Shown: positions 25,259-34,596 of the stretch, one piece after another
How the letters are laid out: the number at the start of each line of letters is the position of its first letter
Position numbering within the stretch: position 1 is the first letter of the stretch
DNA from: JBHFEI01 sp041928815
GTDB taxonomy: Bacteria; Pseudomonadota; Alphaproteobacteria; Rhizobiales; Rhizobiaceae
Direction: 5' to 3'
DNA length: 64,000 nt
Assembly (NCBI RefSeq): GCF_041928815.1
Contig: NZ_JBHFEI010000014.1
Location: 1 to 64,000 of the forward strand
Program-made: the position numbers and the translations under genes
The notes under the pieces: generated by a model
Told to the model about the DNA's origin: nothing
Database searches by the model: none
Seen by the model: only the letters and a program-made list of their open reading frames with translations

Positions 25259-26233
25259 ATGGCTTTCATCCGCACCCTGACCGGCGACATCGCGCCCGAG
25301 GACCTGGGCGTCACCTACGCCCACGACCATCTCTTCTGCGTTCCGCCCCTGTGGAAGGAGAAGAAGCTCGACGACTTCCTGATCGACGACCTCGAAAGCT
25401 CGATCAAGGATGTCGCGCTCTTCACCGCTGCCGGCGGCCAGGCGGTCTATGACGCGACCGCCATCGACTACGGCCGCGACCCGACGGCGCTGAAGGCGAT
25501 CTCCGAGCGCACCGGCATCCGCATCATCGCCACCGCCGGCTTCAACAAGGCGGTGATGTGGCCGGGCCAGATGGCCGGCACCGGCGGCACCTTTCGCGAC
25601 TGGATCGACGGCCACAGCCGCGCCGAGATCCGCGACCACGTCGTGTCGGAACTGACCGTCGGCATGGACGGAACGGACCTCAAGGGCGGCGTCGCCAAGT
25701 TCGGCACCGGCTACAACACGGTCTCGGACGCCGAGGACAAGGTGATGCGCGCCGTGCTCGACGCGCACAAGGAGACCGGCGCGCCGCTCCATTCCCACAC
25801 CGAACTCGGCACGCTGATCCTCGAACAGCTCGCCGTCGTGAAGGAGGAGGGCGTCGACCCGGCGCGGCTGACGATTGCCCATGTCGACCGCAATCCCGAT
25901 CCCTGGCTGCACCGCAAGGCCGCCGAGACCGGCGCCTTTCTCTGCTTCGACGGCATCAGCCGGATCAAGTACCATCCCGAAAGCGTGCTGATCGACTGCA
26001 TCCTCGCCCTCGTCAGGCACGGACACCAGGACCAGATCCTCGTCGGCGGCGACATCGCCCGGCGTACCATGTTCCGCAACTATGGCGAGGGCGGCCTCGG
26101 CCTCGGCTATATCCTGCAGAGCTGGGTGCCGCGCTTCGTCGAGCAGGCGGGCGAGGCCGGCTTCGACGGCGAGGCCCTGTTCAGGGCCTTCTTCATCGAC
26201 AATCCGCGCCGCGCCTTCGTCTTCGCGCCGTGA
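25259..26233 (+). CDS. Phosphotriesterase-family metal-dependent hydrolase
   Basis: The 324-residue protein belongs to the PTE/PHP-lactonase branch of the amidohydrolase superfamily. The binuclear metal site is visible: HDH in TYAHDHLF (about 20-26), bridging lysine in GVAKFGTGYN (about 145), histidines in LHSHTELG and IAHVDRNPD, and Asp in LVGGDIARR. The family includes lactonases and amide or phosphoester hydrolases. An AAGGGA ribosome site precedes the ATG. The next gene begins at the stop codon. By context it probably opens a lactone or cleaves an ester or amide of the imported compound. Confidence 0.9.
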   Translation: MAFIRTLTGDIAPEDLGVTYAHDHLFCVPPLWKEKKLDDFLIDDLESSIKDVALFTAAGGQAVYDATAIDYGRDPTALKAISERTGIRIIATAGFNKAVMWPGQMAGTGGTFRDWIDGHSRAEIRDHVVSELTVGMDGTDLKGGVAKFGTGYNTVSDAEDKVMRAVLDAHKETGAPLHSHTELGTLILEQLAVVKEEGVDPARLTIAHVDRNPDPWLHRKAAETGAFLCFDGISRIKYHPESVLIDCILALVRHGHQDQILVGGDIARRTMFRNYGEGGLGLGYILQSWVPRFVEQAGEAGFDGEALFRAFFIDNPRRAFVFAP

Positions 26234-26241
26234 GCGGCCTG

Positions 26242-26991
26242 ATGCGCGACACGACCGACATCACCGCGCTGAACGACAGCGAGATGGTCGCGGCCCTTGC
26301 CCGCCGGCCCGTGCTCGTGCTGCCGATCGGCGCAGTCGAAAGCCATGGCGACCACCTGCCGGCCGGCACCGACACCCTCCTCGCCGGCAGGCTGACGGAG
26401 GAACTGGCGCGGGCGGTTGGCGGGGCGACGCCGCTGCTGCGCCTGCCGGTGCTGCCCTTCGGCCAGGTCTGGTCGCTCGCCGACGCGCCCGGTTCCTTCG
26501 GCATTTCCGGCGAGACCGTGACGCGCGCGATCGTCGAGATCGCCCGCTCGGCCAAGGCGAAGGGGCTCGCCACCCTCGTCGCGCTCAACGCCCATCTCGG
26601 CAATGCGGCGGCGATCCGCGAGGCGCAGCGCATCCTGAAGGACGAGGGCTTCGTCCTCGCCCATTTCTTCTATCCCGGCGCCGATCCGCTGATCGCCTCC
26701 GTACGGGAAAGGCCGCAGGCCCATCCCGCCTTCATGCATGCCTGCGAGATCGAGACCTCCTACATGCTGCATCTCGCCCCGGAGCATGTCGACATGGCGA
26801 AGGCGATTGCCAACTATCCGGACTTCCCCGAGGACTTCTCGCTCATACCCTACCGGTGGACCGAATTCTCCGACAGTCCCGTGCTCGGCGACGCCCGCGC
26901 GGCGACCGCCGAGAAGGGGCGGATCGTCCTTGAGGCGGTGATCGCCGATATGGCAAAGCGGGTGGCGCTCCTCTATGCTCGCCAGCCGTGA
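26242..26991 (+). CDS. Creatininase-family amidohydrolase
   Basis: A 249-residue protein of the creatininase family, which hydrolyses cyclic or linear amides with two metal ions. Metal ligands are in LPIGAVESHGDHLPAGTD (Glu, His, Asp) and HACEIETSY (Glu). The usual NGHGGN loop is NAHLGN here, a change from the paralogue at 52590-53387. A GTG at 26230 overlaps the previous stop codon and is an alternative start, adding four residues. It is cotranscribed with the phosphotriesterase-like gene and the GntR regulator. Confidence 0.87.
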   Translation: MRDTTDITALNDSEMVAALARRPVLVLPIGAVESHGDHLPAGTDTLLAGRLTEELARAVGGATPLLRLPVLPFGQVWSLADAPGSFGISGETVTRAIVEIARSAKAKGLATLVALNAHLGNAAAIREAQRILKDEGFVLAHFFYPGADPLIASVRERPQAHPAFMHACEIETSYMLHLAPEHVDMAKAIANYPDFPEDFSLIPYRWTEFSDSPVLGDARAATAEKGRIVLEAVIADMAKRVALLYARQP

Positions 26992-27018
26992 ACCGACGGA
27001 CGCGTTCGAGGAGGCCGC

Positions 27019-27816
27019 TTGACCCTTTCCCCCGCCCGGGCCGATCACCGGCCGGTCTATATCCGGATCGCCGAGACGCTCAGGGCGCGCATCCTTTCCG
27101 GCTGGTACGAGGGCCGCATCGACGGCGAACTGCCGCTCGCGCGCGAATGGAAGGTCAGCCGCCGGACGATCCAGCAGGCGCTGGAGGTGCTGGTCGCCGA
27201 AGGGCTGCTGGTGCGCCGGCACGGCCTCGGCACCTTCGTCAATCCGAAGGGCGTGGAGACGCGCTACCGCGCCATTACCTCGATCACGGAGGCCGTCGCC
27301 GGACAGGGGCTGACGCCGGAGTTCCGCGTGCTGGCGAGCTGCCCGGAGGCGGCGGGGGCGGAGGCCGCGGCCTTCTTCGGCCTCGGTGACGGCGCCAAGG
27401 TCTATCGCCATCGCCGGCTGGTCTCGGCGGGCGGGCGCGCGCTCGCCGTCGTCGACACGATCCTCAACCTCGCGCTGCTGGAGGGGCTCGACCTCTCCCG
27501 CCTCGACACGTCGCTCTACGGCGCGCTGCGCGCCGGCTTCAACCGGACCGTGGTCGCCGCCGAGGACCGTTACATACCGGCCCTTGCCGGCGACGACATC
27601 GCCCCGCTGCTCGGCATCGCGGCGGGAAGCGCGATCTTCCTCGCCCTCCGCCGCGCCCGCGACCAGACCGGGGCGGCGATCGAACTGTCGCGTATCTCCA
27701 TGCTGCCCGTCGCCCTCGACATCTCCATCCGCCATGTCGGCTTCCCGTCGGCAACGGTCGCGCCGGAGGCGCGCCAATGGGCCTATACGGTCGGCTTCGG
27801 TCCCTTCGGGACATGA
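27019..27816 (+). CDS. GntR-family regulator, HutC subfamily (UTRA domain), TTG start
   Basis: The 265-residue protein has an N-terminal winged helix (about 12-75; ELPLAREWKVSRRTIQQALEVL is the recognition region) and a C-terminal UTRA ligand domain (about 90-255). It uses a TTG start, supported by a GAGGAGG site four bases upstream and by the alignment of PVYIRIAETLRARI with family N-termini. It closes the plus-strand operon 24034-27816 and probably autoregulates that operon through the site at 23977-23992. The ligand is probably the substrate or a product of the hydrolases. Confidence 0.9.
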   Translation: MTLSPARADHRPVYIRIAETLRARILSGWYEGRIDGELPLAREWKVSRRTIQQALEVLVAEGLLVRRHGLGTFVNPKGVETRYRAITSITEAVAGQGLTPEFRVLASCPEAAGAEAAAFFGLGDGAKVYRHRRLVSAGGRALAVVDTILNLALLEGLDLSRLDTSLYGALRAGFNRTVVAAEDRYIPALAGDDIAPLLGIAAGSAIFLALRRARDQTGAAIELSRISMLPVALDISIRHVGFPSATVAPEARQWAYTVGFGPFGT

Positions 27817-27838
27817 GCGCCGCCGTGCAGGACGCCCG

Positions 27839-29341
27839 TCAGTCGGCGACCGCTCTCAGGGCGCCGAGCGCGGCGGCGCTGCCGGCCCGGAACCGGCGAT
27901 GGCCGGCCGCATAGATCTCCGCCGTGGCGACATCGGGCTCATGCCGGCGGCGGGCGCGGAACGTGGCGCGGCAGGCCTCGCCGAGCGAGGAATAGGCGCC
28001 GGTCGCGACCATGGCGCAGAGCGCGGCGCCCTTGGCGCCGAACTGCGTGCCGTCCGGGATCTCCACCGCCGCGCCGGTGACGTCGGCGATCATCTGGCTC
28101 CAGAACGGGCTGCGCGCGCCGCCGCCGGAGAGGCGGATCGTGCCGCCCGCGCCGCCGATCGCGCCGTAGCAGTCGTGGATCGCGTAGGCGATGCCCTCGT
28201 AGACGGCGCGCACCATGTCGGCGCGGCCGTGATGGGGTGCCAGGCCGTGGAAGCCGGCGCGCGCGCGCGGCTCGATGCGCGGCGCGATCACGCCGCTCGC
28301 CGAGAGATAGGGGACGAAGACGACGCCGTTGGCGCCGGCCGGGCTCGTCCCGGCGAGCCTGCCCAGCGCCTCGTAAGGGGCCTCCGCGGCGGCGATGTCG
28401 GGGCAGAGCGCCGCCAGGCACCAGTCGAGCACGGTGGTGCCGGCGACATTGACCATGGTCTTCATCCAGCGCCGCTCCGGCACGATGAAGAGCAGGCCGA
28501 GATCGGGCGGCGCGTAGACGGCATGGTCGAAGAGCACGCCGTTGAGGCAGGTCGTGCCGAGCACGCTGACCGCCTGTCCCGGCTCGTGGCAGCCGGCGCC
28601 GAGCACGCAGGCGCCGGTGTCCCCGGTGCCGATCGCGACCGGCGTGCCGGCGCCGAGGCCGGTTGCGCGCGCCGCCTCCTCCGTCACCGCGCCGGCGAGC
28701 GTTTCGGCGCGGCGGACCGGCGCCAGCAGAGGCGCGAGCTCGGGGATGCCGAGGAGGGCCATCGGCTCGGCGTCGAAGGCGCGGGTGCGCGCCGAGCCCG
28801 GCGCCATCGCGGCCTCCGACTCCTCGGTCGCCAGCGCGCCGGTCAGCCGGTAGCGGATGAAATCCTTGGCCGTCAGCGTCACCGCGGCGCGCGCCAGCGC
28901 CTCCGGCTCGTTCTCCTTCAGCCAGGCGAGGACCGGCAGCGTGCAGCCGAGCTGCATCATCGAGCCGGAATGGGCAAAGACCTTCGAAAACAGCGCCGGA
29001 TCGCCCGCCTCCAGCCGGTCGACGAGGTTTTGCGCCCGCGCGTCGTTCCAGAGGATCGGCGGGCGGATCGGCCGGCCTTCGCGATCGAGCAGGAAGACGC
29101 CGACCATCACGCCGGTGACGCCGATGCCGGCGATCCGTTCCGGGGCGATGCCGGCGGTTGCAAGCAGCGCCCGGATCACCCGCGCCGTCACCGTCCAGAG
29201 ACGCTCGCCGTCGAGCTCCGACCAGCCGACGGGCGCGGCGAGAAGCTGCATGCGCTCCGACGCCTCCGCCCGTTCCGTCCCCTCCCGGTCGAAGAGGGCG
29301 GCCTTGATGACGGACGTGCCGATATCGATCCCGAGAAACAT
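27839..29341 (-). CDS. FGGY-family carbohydrate kinase (xylulokinase-like)
   Basis: The 500-residue cytoplasmic kinase starts FLGIDIGTSVIKAALFD, the phosphate-1 motif of FGGY kinases. The substrate region has GVTGVMVGVFLLD and ILWNDAR, in which the Asp is the catalytic base. The adenosine motif is RLSGGGARSPFWSQMIADV near residue 410. An AGGG site precedes the ATG. It most resembles xylulokinases, but FGGY substrates cannot be told from these motifs. It is divergent from the LacI gene, and the two share a 119-base intergenic region, so it is probably under LacI control. Confidence 0.9.
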   Translation of the reverse strand: MFLGIDIGTSVIKAALFDREGTERAEASERMQLLAAPVGWSELDGERLWTVTARVIRALLATAGIAPERIAGIGVTGVMVGVFLLDREGRPIRPPILWNDARAQNLVDRLEAGDPALFSKVFAHSGSMMQLGCTLPVLAWLKENEPEALARAAVTLTAKDFIRYRLTGALATEESEAAMAPGSARTRAFDAEPMALLGIPELAPLLAPVRRAETLAGAVTEEAARATGLGAGTPVAIGTGDTGACVLGAGCHEPGQAVSVLGTTCLNGVLFDHAVYAPPDLGLLFIVPERRWMKTMVNVAGTTVLDWCLAALCPDIAAAEAPYEALGRLAGTSPAGANGVVFVPYLSASGVIAPRIEPRARAGFHGLAPHHGRADMVRAVYEGIAYAIHDCYGAIGGAGGTIRLSGGGARSPFWSQMIADVTGAAVEIPDGTQFGAKGAALCAMVATGAYSSLGEACRATFRARRRHEPDVATAEIYAAGHRRFRAGSAAALGALRAVAD

Positions 29342-29357
29342 GCGCGCAGCCCTAAAC

Positions 29358-29365
29358 GTGATCAC
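29358..29365. promoter_or_regulatory. Small palindrome between kinase and LacI gene
   Basis: GTGATCAC, preceded by AAAC, lies in the intergenic region between the divergent FGGY kinase and LacI genes. It could be part of an operator, but it does not match the GTAAAACGTTT sites found elsewhere and is weak evidence by itself. Confidence 0.2.
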
Positions 29366-29460
29366 ATCTGTCGTCATGTCGCGCGAATGGCAGGCCGGAT
29401 CAAGAGGATATGCGTGCGAAGGCCTTGCATCCGGGCGGCAAGTTCGGCCATGACTCGCCG

Positions 29461-30471
29461 ATGAGGAAAGTCTCGATCAAGGATCTGGCGGCGCGCACCG
29501 GCCTGTCGCAGGCGACCGTGTCGCTGTCGCTGCGCAACCATCCGCGCATTTCCGACGACACCAAGAGCCGCGTGCTGAAGGCGGCGAAGGAGCTCGGCTA
29601 CGTCTACAACCGGCAGGCCGCGAACCTGCGCATGAGCCGGACGCGCACGATCGGGGTGTGTCTCAACACGATCGAGAACCCGGTGATCGCGCGCATCTTC
29701 ACCGGGCTCCTGCATTTCTTCCAGTCGCAGGAGTGGATGGTCGTCTTCGGCGACAGCGAGGACCAGCCGCAAAAGCAGGCCGCCTTCCTCTCCGCCGCGC
29801 TGGAAAACAACATGGCCGGCCTGATCGTCGTGCCGGCGGTCGGCACCCGGCTCGAGGATCTCCAGGCGATCGCGCGTTTCGTGCCGCTCGTCGTCGCGCT
29901 GCGCGAGCTGCGCCAGTCGACGCTCGACCAGGTGCGCATCGATTACGAGGGCGGCGTCCATGCCGCGATCGACCATCTCGCCGCGCTCGGCCACCGCAAG
30001 ATCGGCTTCATCGGCGCGGGGCTCGCCACCGAGACCTCCCGCATCGGCCTTGCCGCCTATCGCGCCCGCATGCGCCATCACGGGCTCGACGCGCCGCCGG
30101 CGCTCACCCAGGCCTGCCCGACCAGCCGGCAGGCCGGCTTCCACGCCATGACCGCGCTGATCGAGAAGGGGGCCGACATGACGGCGGTGCTCTGCTTTTC
30201 CGACCTGATCGCCAGCGGCGCGATGAGGGCGATGGCCGAGGCCGGACTGGTCGCCGGCCGCGACATCTCCGTCGTCGGCTTCGACGATCTCGACGAGGCG
30301 AGCTACCTGCAGCCGCCGCTGACGACGGTCAGGATCGACCAGCCCTTTCTCGGCGAAGCGGCGGGGCGGCTGTTGCTCAACCGCATTTCCGATGCCGGGA
30401 TGCCGCGCCAGGTCGTCACCATTCCCTCCCAGCTCGTCCTGCGCGCCACGTCGCGAACGCTGGAGGCCTGA
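29461..30471 (+). CDS. LacI-family transcriptional repressor
   Basis: The 336-residue protein begins MRKVSIKDLAARTGLSQATV and continues SLSLRNHPRISDDTKSRV, the LacI helix-turn-helix and hinge. A periplasmic-binding-protein-like effector domain follows from about residue 60 (TIGVCLNTIENPVIARIF; ends with VVGFDDLDEASYLQPPLTTV). An ATG 17 codons upstream (29410) is possible, but the family start fits 29461. Two GTNAAACGTTTNAC operators, at 32099 and 36999, are of LacI type, and this is the only LacI gene in the window, so it probably regulates the D-aminoacylase and ABC transporter genes besides the kinase. Confidence 0.93.
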   Translation: MRKVSIKDLAARTGLSQATVSLSLRNHPRISDDTKSRVLKAAKELGYVYNRQAANLRMSRTRTIGVCLNTIENPVIARIFTGLLHFFQSQEWMVVFGDSEDQPQKQAAFLSAALENNMAGLIVVPAVGTRLEDLQAIARFVPLVVALRELRQSTLDQVRIDYEGGVHAAIDHLAALGHRKIGFIGAGLATETSRIGLAAYRARMRHHGLDAPPALTQACPTSRQAGFHAMTALIEKGADMTAVLCFSDLIASGAMRAMAEAGLVAGRDISVVGFDDLDEASYLQPPLTTVRIDQPFLGEAAGRLLLNRISDAGMPRQVVTIPSQLVLRATSRTLEA

Positions 30472-30569
30472 CCGTCCTTGCGCGTCATCGGACGTCGGGC
30501 TGGTGCCGGAAATGCCGGAGCGCGGTCCCGACGGATGGAAGCGGAACGCTGCTCTCGCCAATCCTGGCG

Positions 30570-32027
30570 TCACGCCGGTGGCAGCGTGCGCCCATGCCGC
30601 CGGATCACCTCGCCGGGCGTCGCATTGGTGTGGCGGCCGTCGCGCCAGACCTCGGTGCCGTTGACGAGAACCCGCTCGATGCCGACCGACATTTCGTGCG
30701 GGTTGGCCCAGTCGGCGAGGTCGCGGATCGTCTCCGGGTCGAAGATCGTCACGTCCGCCTTGCAGCCGACGCGGATGAAGCCGCGATCCTTCAGCCGGAA
30801 CTGGCGGGCGGTGAGCCCGGTCATCTTGTAGACGGCGGTCTCGATCGGGAACAGGCCGAGGTCGCGGCCGTAATGGCCGATGACGCGCGGAAATGTGCCC
30901 CAGAGGCGCGGATGCGGATGGCGGTCGTTGGGCAGGCCGTCCGAGCCGATCATCGTCTCGGGATATGCGAGGATGGTGCGCACATCCGCCTCGGCCATCT
31001 GGAAATAGATGCCGCCGGCCGGCGACAGGTAATCGATCGCCGCGTCGACGTCGAGACCGAGCTCCTGCTGCACCTCGAAGAAATCGCGCCCCGCATGTTC
31101 GGGATGGGGATCGGACCAGGCGATCATCACCTTCTCGCCGGCATCGCCGCTGAAGGTCTTCCGGTTCAGCATCGAGGAACCGGCAGGATAGGGATAGGCG
31201 TCGAGGCCGACGGACTGGCGCATCCGCCTCGCATGGATGACGCCGAGCGTCTCGCGGGCGCGGCCGTGATTGGCGATGCCGATCAGCTTGTGATGCGAGA
31301 TGACGGTGTGGGCGTCGAGCTGCCGGCCGATCTCGAAGGCCTCCTCCAGCGCCGCGAGGATCCAGTCGGCCTCGTTGCGGATGTGGGCGCAATAGACGGC
31401 GTCGAGGCCTTTCAGCGGCTTCCCGACCGAGACCACCTCCTGCGCGGTCGCGGCATGGGCGTTCGGATAGAAGACGCCGGTCGAAAAGCCGACGGCGCCG
31501 GCCTCCAGCCCCTCCTCCAGCATTTTTCGCATGGCGGCCGCCTCGTCCGGGGTCGCCGCGCGGTCGAGGCGCTCCATGGTGGCGACGCGCAGCGTCGTGT
31601 GGCCGACGAGCGGGATGGCGTTGACCGCCGTGCCATTGCGCTCCAGCGCCTCGAAATAGGCGGCGAAGCTTCCATAGGTGAAGATCTCCTGCCGGCCGAG
31701 CAGGTTCAGCGGCGGCTGGATCGGCCGGCCGGCAAGCGGCGCCAGGCTGATGCCACAATTGCCGATGACGACGCTGGTGACGCCCTGGCTGAGCTTCGGC
31801 GTCATGTCGGGGTGGGTCAGGAGCACGCCATCGTCATGGGTGTGGTTATCGATGAAGCCGGGGGCGACGACGCGGCCCGTCGCGTCGATCCGGCGGTCGG
31901 CCTCGACGCGGGAGAGATCGCCGATGGCGACGATGCGGTCGCCGGCGATCGCGACATCGGCGGCGAAGCCCGGATCGCCGGACCCGTCGATGACGGTGCC
32001 GCCCGCAATGATGATGTCGTAGGCCAT
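30570..32027 (-). CDS. D-aminoacylase / N-acyl-D-amino-acid deacylase family
   Basis: The 485-residue protein is a D-aminoacylase-type amidohydrolase that removes the acyl group from N-acyl-D-amino acids. HTH-type metal ligands are in GFIDNHTHDDG (about 58-68). The Cys of VVIGNCGISLAP (about 92) is the metal-bridging cysteine of the family. Further ligands are in YCAHIRNEAD and VISHHKLIG, and the catalytic Asp is in MIGSDGLPNDRHPHP. The start at 32027 has a GGGAAG site; an in-frame ATG at 32042 is less likely. It is convergent with the LacI gene, and a LacI-type operator lies 72 bases upstream of its start. Confidence 0.92.
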   Translation of the reverse strand: MAYDIIIAGGTVIDGSGDPGFAADVAIAGDRIVAIGDLSRVEADRRIDATGRVVAPGFIDNHTHDDGVLLTHPDMTPKLSQGVTSVVIGNCGISLAPLAGRPIQPPLNLLGRQEIFTYGSFAAYFEALERNGTAVNAIPLVGHTTLRVATMERLDRAATPDEAAAMRKMLEEGLEAGAVGFSTGVFYPNAHAATAQEVVSVGKPLKGLDAVYCAHIRNEADWILAALEEAFEIGRQLDAHTVISHHKLIGIANHGRARETLGVIHARRMRQSVGLDAYPYPAGSSMLNRKTFSGDAGEKVMIAWSDPHPEHAGRDFFEVQQELGLDVDAAIDYLSPAGGIYFQMAEADVRTILAYPETMIGSDGLPNDRHPHPRLWGTFPRVIGHYGRDLGLFPIETAVYKMTGLTARQFRLKDRGFIRVGCKADVTIFDPETIRDLADWANPHEMSVGIERVLVNGTEVWRDGRHTNATPGEVIRRHGRTLPPA

Positions 32028-32098
32028 GCTTGCACTTCCCATGCATCGTGTCGCGGCGCGGACCGGGATTGACAGGAGGGGCGATCCGGCGCCAGAAG

Positions 32099-32112
32099 GT
32101 AAAACGTTTAAC
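32099..32112. promoter_or_regulatory. LacI-type operator (copy 1)
   Basis: GTAAAACGTTTAAC has the perfect AAACGTTT core with a central CG and fits GTNAAACGTTTNAC, the usual form of LacI-family operators. It lies upstream of the D-aminoacylase gene. The same motif occurs at 36999-37012. Confidence 0.7.
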
Positions 32113-32176
32113 TTATGCGTCCTCAGGAGGGCCTGTCCTGCCTTTGCCCGTCGCTCCCGTCGGAGAACGGCCCGCC

Positions 32177-32956
32177 TCAGCGGGCCGACCAGCCGCCGTC
32201 GACCGGCAGGATGGCGCCGTTGATGTAGCCGGCGGCAGGCGTCGCGAGGAACAGCGCCACCGCGGCGATCTCCTCGGCCGTGCCGACGCGCCCCATCGGC
32301 ACGGTCTGCGTCATCGCCTGCGAGAAGCTTTCCTCGGTGAGCAGCGCCGAGATCATCGGCGTTTCCACCGGGCCGGGGCAGAGGCAGTTGACGCGGATGT
32401 TCCGCGCGCCGAAATCGGCGGCGAGCACGCGGGTCAGCGAGACGATCCCGCCCTTGGAGGCGGTATAGGCATCGGCGCCGTGCACGCCGGCAATGGCGTT
32501 GATCGAGGCATTGTTGATGATGACGCCGCCGCCGCGTTCCAGCATCTTCGGGATTGCGTGCTTGCAGCCCATGGCGACGCTTTTGAGGTTGATGTCGAGG
32601 ATCGCGTCCCAGGCCTCCGACGGCGTGTCAACGATGCTCGCCATCCTGTAGCGCGGCGAGGCGCTGAAGCCGACGCCGGCATTGTTGAACAGGATGTCGA
32701 CGCCGCCGAACGTGTCGCAGGCAAACTCGACCATCGCCTTGACCTCGACTTCCGATGCGACGTCGACCCTGATCGCCGCGCCGCCGATGGCGTCGGCGAC
32801 CCTCGTCGCGCCGGCCTCGTCGATATCGGCGACGACGACCTTCGCCCCCTGTTCGGCAAAGAGTTCGGCGGCGACCTTGCCCTGGCCGGAGGCGGCCCCG
32901 GTGATGATGACGACCTTGCCGTCGAGGCTGAAAAGGGCGGGAATTCTCTTGCTCAC
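32177..32956 (-). CDS. Short-chain dehydrogenase/reductase
   Basis: A classical SDR of 259 residues that oxidises or reduces an alcohol/ketone with NAD(P). The cofactor motif is TGAASGQG (about 20-27), with Asp of VVADIDEA suggesting NAD preference. NNAG is near residue 91, and the catalytic Ser, Tyr and Lys are in NNASINA and AYTASKGG. The C-terminus (INGAILPVDGGWSAR) is complete. It is divergent from the MBL hydrolase gene (62-base gap) and upstream of the D-aminoacylase gene. A polyol or hydroxy acid is the likely substrate. Confidence 0.92.
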   Translation of the reverse strand: MSKRIPALFSLDGKVVIITGAASGQGKVAAELFAEQGAKVVVADIDEAGATRVADAIGGAAIRVDVASEVEVKAMVEFACDTFGGVDILFNNAGVGFSASPRYRMASIVDTPSEAWDAILDINLKSVAMGCKHAIPKMLERGGGVIINNASINAIAGVHGADAYTASKGGIVSLTRVLAADFGARNIRVNCLCPGPVETPMISALLTEESFSQAMTQTVPMGRVGTAEEIAAVALFLATPAAGYINGAILPVDGGWSAR

Positions 32957-33018
32957 GGCGTGCAGATCCTGTTCTTTCCGGCGCAGACGGGCGCCATCAT
33001 TGTATTGAAAGGTGTAAG

Positions 33019-33756
33019 ATGAAGATTACCGATACCCTGCATATGGTCGCAAGCGGCGCCAACGGGTTCAACCTGACGCAGGCGCTCGACTGCAATGTGT
33101 TCCTGTTCACCGACGGCGTCGAGCATCATATCTTCGATGCCGGCGCGGGCATCGATGTCGAGGCGATCCTCGCCCAGATGCGCTTCGGCGGGCTCGATCC
33201 GGCCGGGCTGAAGACGCTGTTCCTGACCCATGGCCATGCCGACCATTCCGGCGGCGGCATGCCGCTGAAGGCGCGTGTTCCCGGCCTGACGATCGTCGCG
33301 GGCGAAAAGACGGCGGCACTGCTTGCCGCCTTCGACGAGCGGCTGATCAGCCTCGACAAGGCGCGCGGCGGCTATTACCCGCTCGACTACCGCTGGGACG
33401 CGCCCGTGGTCAATCATGTTCTGGCCGAGGGCTCCAGCTACCGGGCGGGGCCGTTCACGGTGACGCTCCACGAGACGCCGGGGCACAGCGACGACCATTG
33501 CTGCTACACCGTCGCCGTTGACGGTCAGGTCAGCCTCGTCGCCGGCGACGCGCTGTTCTGCGGCGGCCGGGTGTTTTTGCAGGACATCGAGGATTGCAGC
33601 GTGCCGAGGACGATCGCCACGGTGCGCAAGCTGAACGAGATCCGCTTCGAGGCCTTCCTGCCGGGCCATGGCGCCTTCTCGCTGAAGGGCGGCGAACGCC
33701 ATGTGCGCGCGGCGATGGCCCATGCTGGCAACGGCCTGGTGCCGCCGCAGTTCTGA
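33019..33756 (+). CDS. Metallo-beta-lactamase-fold hydrolase
   Basis: A 245-residue cytoplasmic MBL-fold protein. The zinc motif LTHGHADHSGG (about 70-80) is complete, with further ligands in ETPGHSDDHC (about 157), VAGDALFCGG and LPGHGAF. Members hydrolyse lactones, thioesters or phosphodiesters. An AAAGG site precedes the start. It is convergent with the ABC permease gene and divergent from the SDR gene. In this setting a lactonase acting after the dehydrogenase is plausible. Confidence 0.9.
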   Translation: MKITDTLHMVASGANGFNLTQALDCNVFLFTDGVEHHIFDAGAGIDVEAILAQMRFGGLDPAGLKTLFLTHGHADHSGGGMPLKARVPGLTIVAGEKTAALLAAFDERLISLDKARGGYYPLDYRWDAPVVNHVLAEGSSYRAGPFTVTLHETPGHSDDHCCYTVAVDGQVSLVAGDALFCGGRVFLQDIEDCSVPRTIATVRKLNEIRFEAFLPGHGAFSLKGGERHVRAAMAHAGNGLVPPQF

Positions 33757-33773
33757 CGTCTCGCGGGCCGGCC

Positions 33774-34595
33774 TCACTTGCCGGCCCCGGACGTGATGCC
33801 CTCGACGAAATAGCGCCCGGCAAAGGCGAAGATGGCGATGACCGGCAGCGCCGCCATGATCGCCGCCGCCGAGAGCAGGCCCCAGTCGATCGAATATTGC
33901 GACACCAGCGCTTCCAGCCCGACGGGAAGCGTCTTCAGCCGGTCGTCGATGATGAAGACGGAGGCGAACATGAATTCGGTCCAGCTGAGCACGAAGGTAT
34001 AGGTGGCGGTGACGACGATGCCCGGCGCCGTCAGCGGCACGATCACCTTGCGCAGGATCTGCATGTCGGTGGCGCCGTCGATCGCCGCCGCCTCCTCGAT
34101 GCCGTTCGGGATCGAGGTGAAGAAGCCGCGCATCAGCCAGACGCTGAACGGCACGGCGAAGGTGACGTTCATGATGACGAGGCTCGCCCAGGAATTGAGC
34201 AGGCCGGTAACGGCGAAGAGGCCGAAGAGCGGCGCGAGCAGCAGCACGCCCGGAAAGATATAGACGACCAGCAGCAGGTTATAGATGAAGGCGCGGCCGC
34301 GATAGCGGGTGCGGAAGACGCTGTAGGCGGCGAGCAGCGCCAGCGGAATGGCGATCGCCGTGCTGATCAGCGCCACCAGCAGGCTGTTGCGGGCAAGCAG
34401 CAGGTAGTTGGTCGCCGACGGCAGCCTGATATAGTTGTCGAGCGTGACGAGCCCGGGCGAGAAGACATTGCCCGGCCGGACCAGCGCCGCGTTCGGCTGC
34501 AGCGAGGAGAGCAGCATCCAGACGAAAGGCGCGCCGATCACCAGCAGCAGGAGCACGATGAGGGCGGCGCGGAGCGGCGAGACGGAGCGTCGCAT
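33774..34595 (-). CDS. Sugar ABC transporter permease, MalG type
   Basis: A 273-residue permease with six membrane segments (first about 10-30, ALIVLLLLVIGAPFVWMLL). The coupling loop is GIEEAAAIDGATDMQILRKVIVPL, and the C-terminus is FVEGITSGAGK. The start ATG at 34595 lies two bases after the previous stop and follows the AGGAG site of the upstream coding end. It pairs with the permease at 34597-35556, the binding protein at 35553-36869 and probably the ATPase at 37118-38215. Confidence 0.92.
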   Translation of the reverse strand: MRRSVSPLRAALIVLLLLVIGAPFVWMLLSSLQPNAALVRPGNVFSPGLVTLDNYIRLPSATNYLLLARNSLLVALISTAIAIPLALLAAYSVFRTRYRGRAFIYNLLLVVYIFPGVLLLAPLFGLFAVTGLLNSWASLVIMNVTFAVPFSVWLMRGFFTSIPNGIEEAAAIDGATDMQILRKVIVPLTAPGIVVTATYTFVLSWTEFMFASVFIIDDRLKTLPVGLEALVSQYSIDWGLLSAAAIMAALPVIAIFAFAGRYFVEGITSGAGK

Positions 34596-34596
34596 A

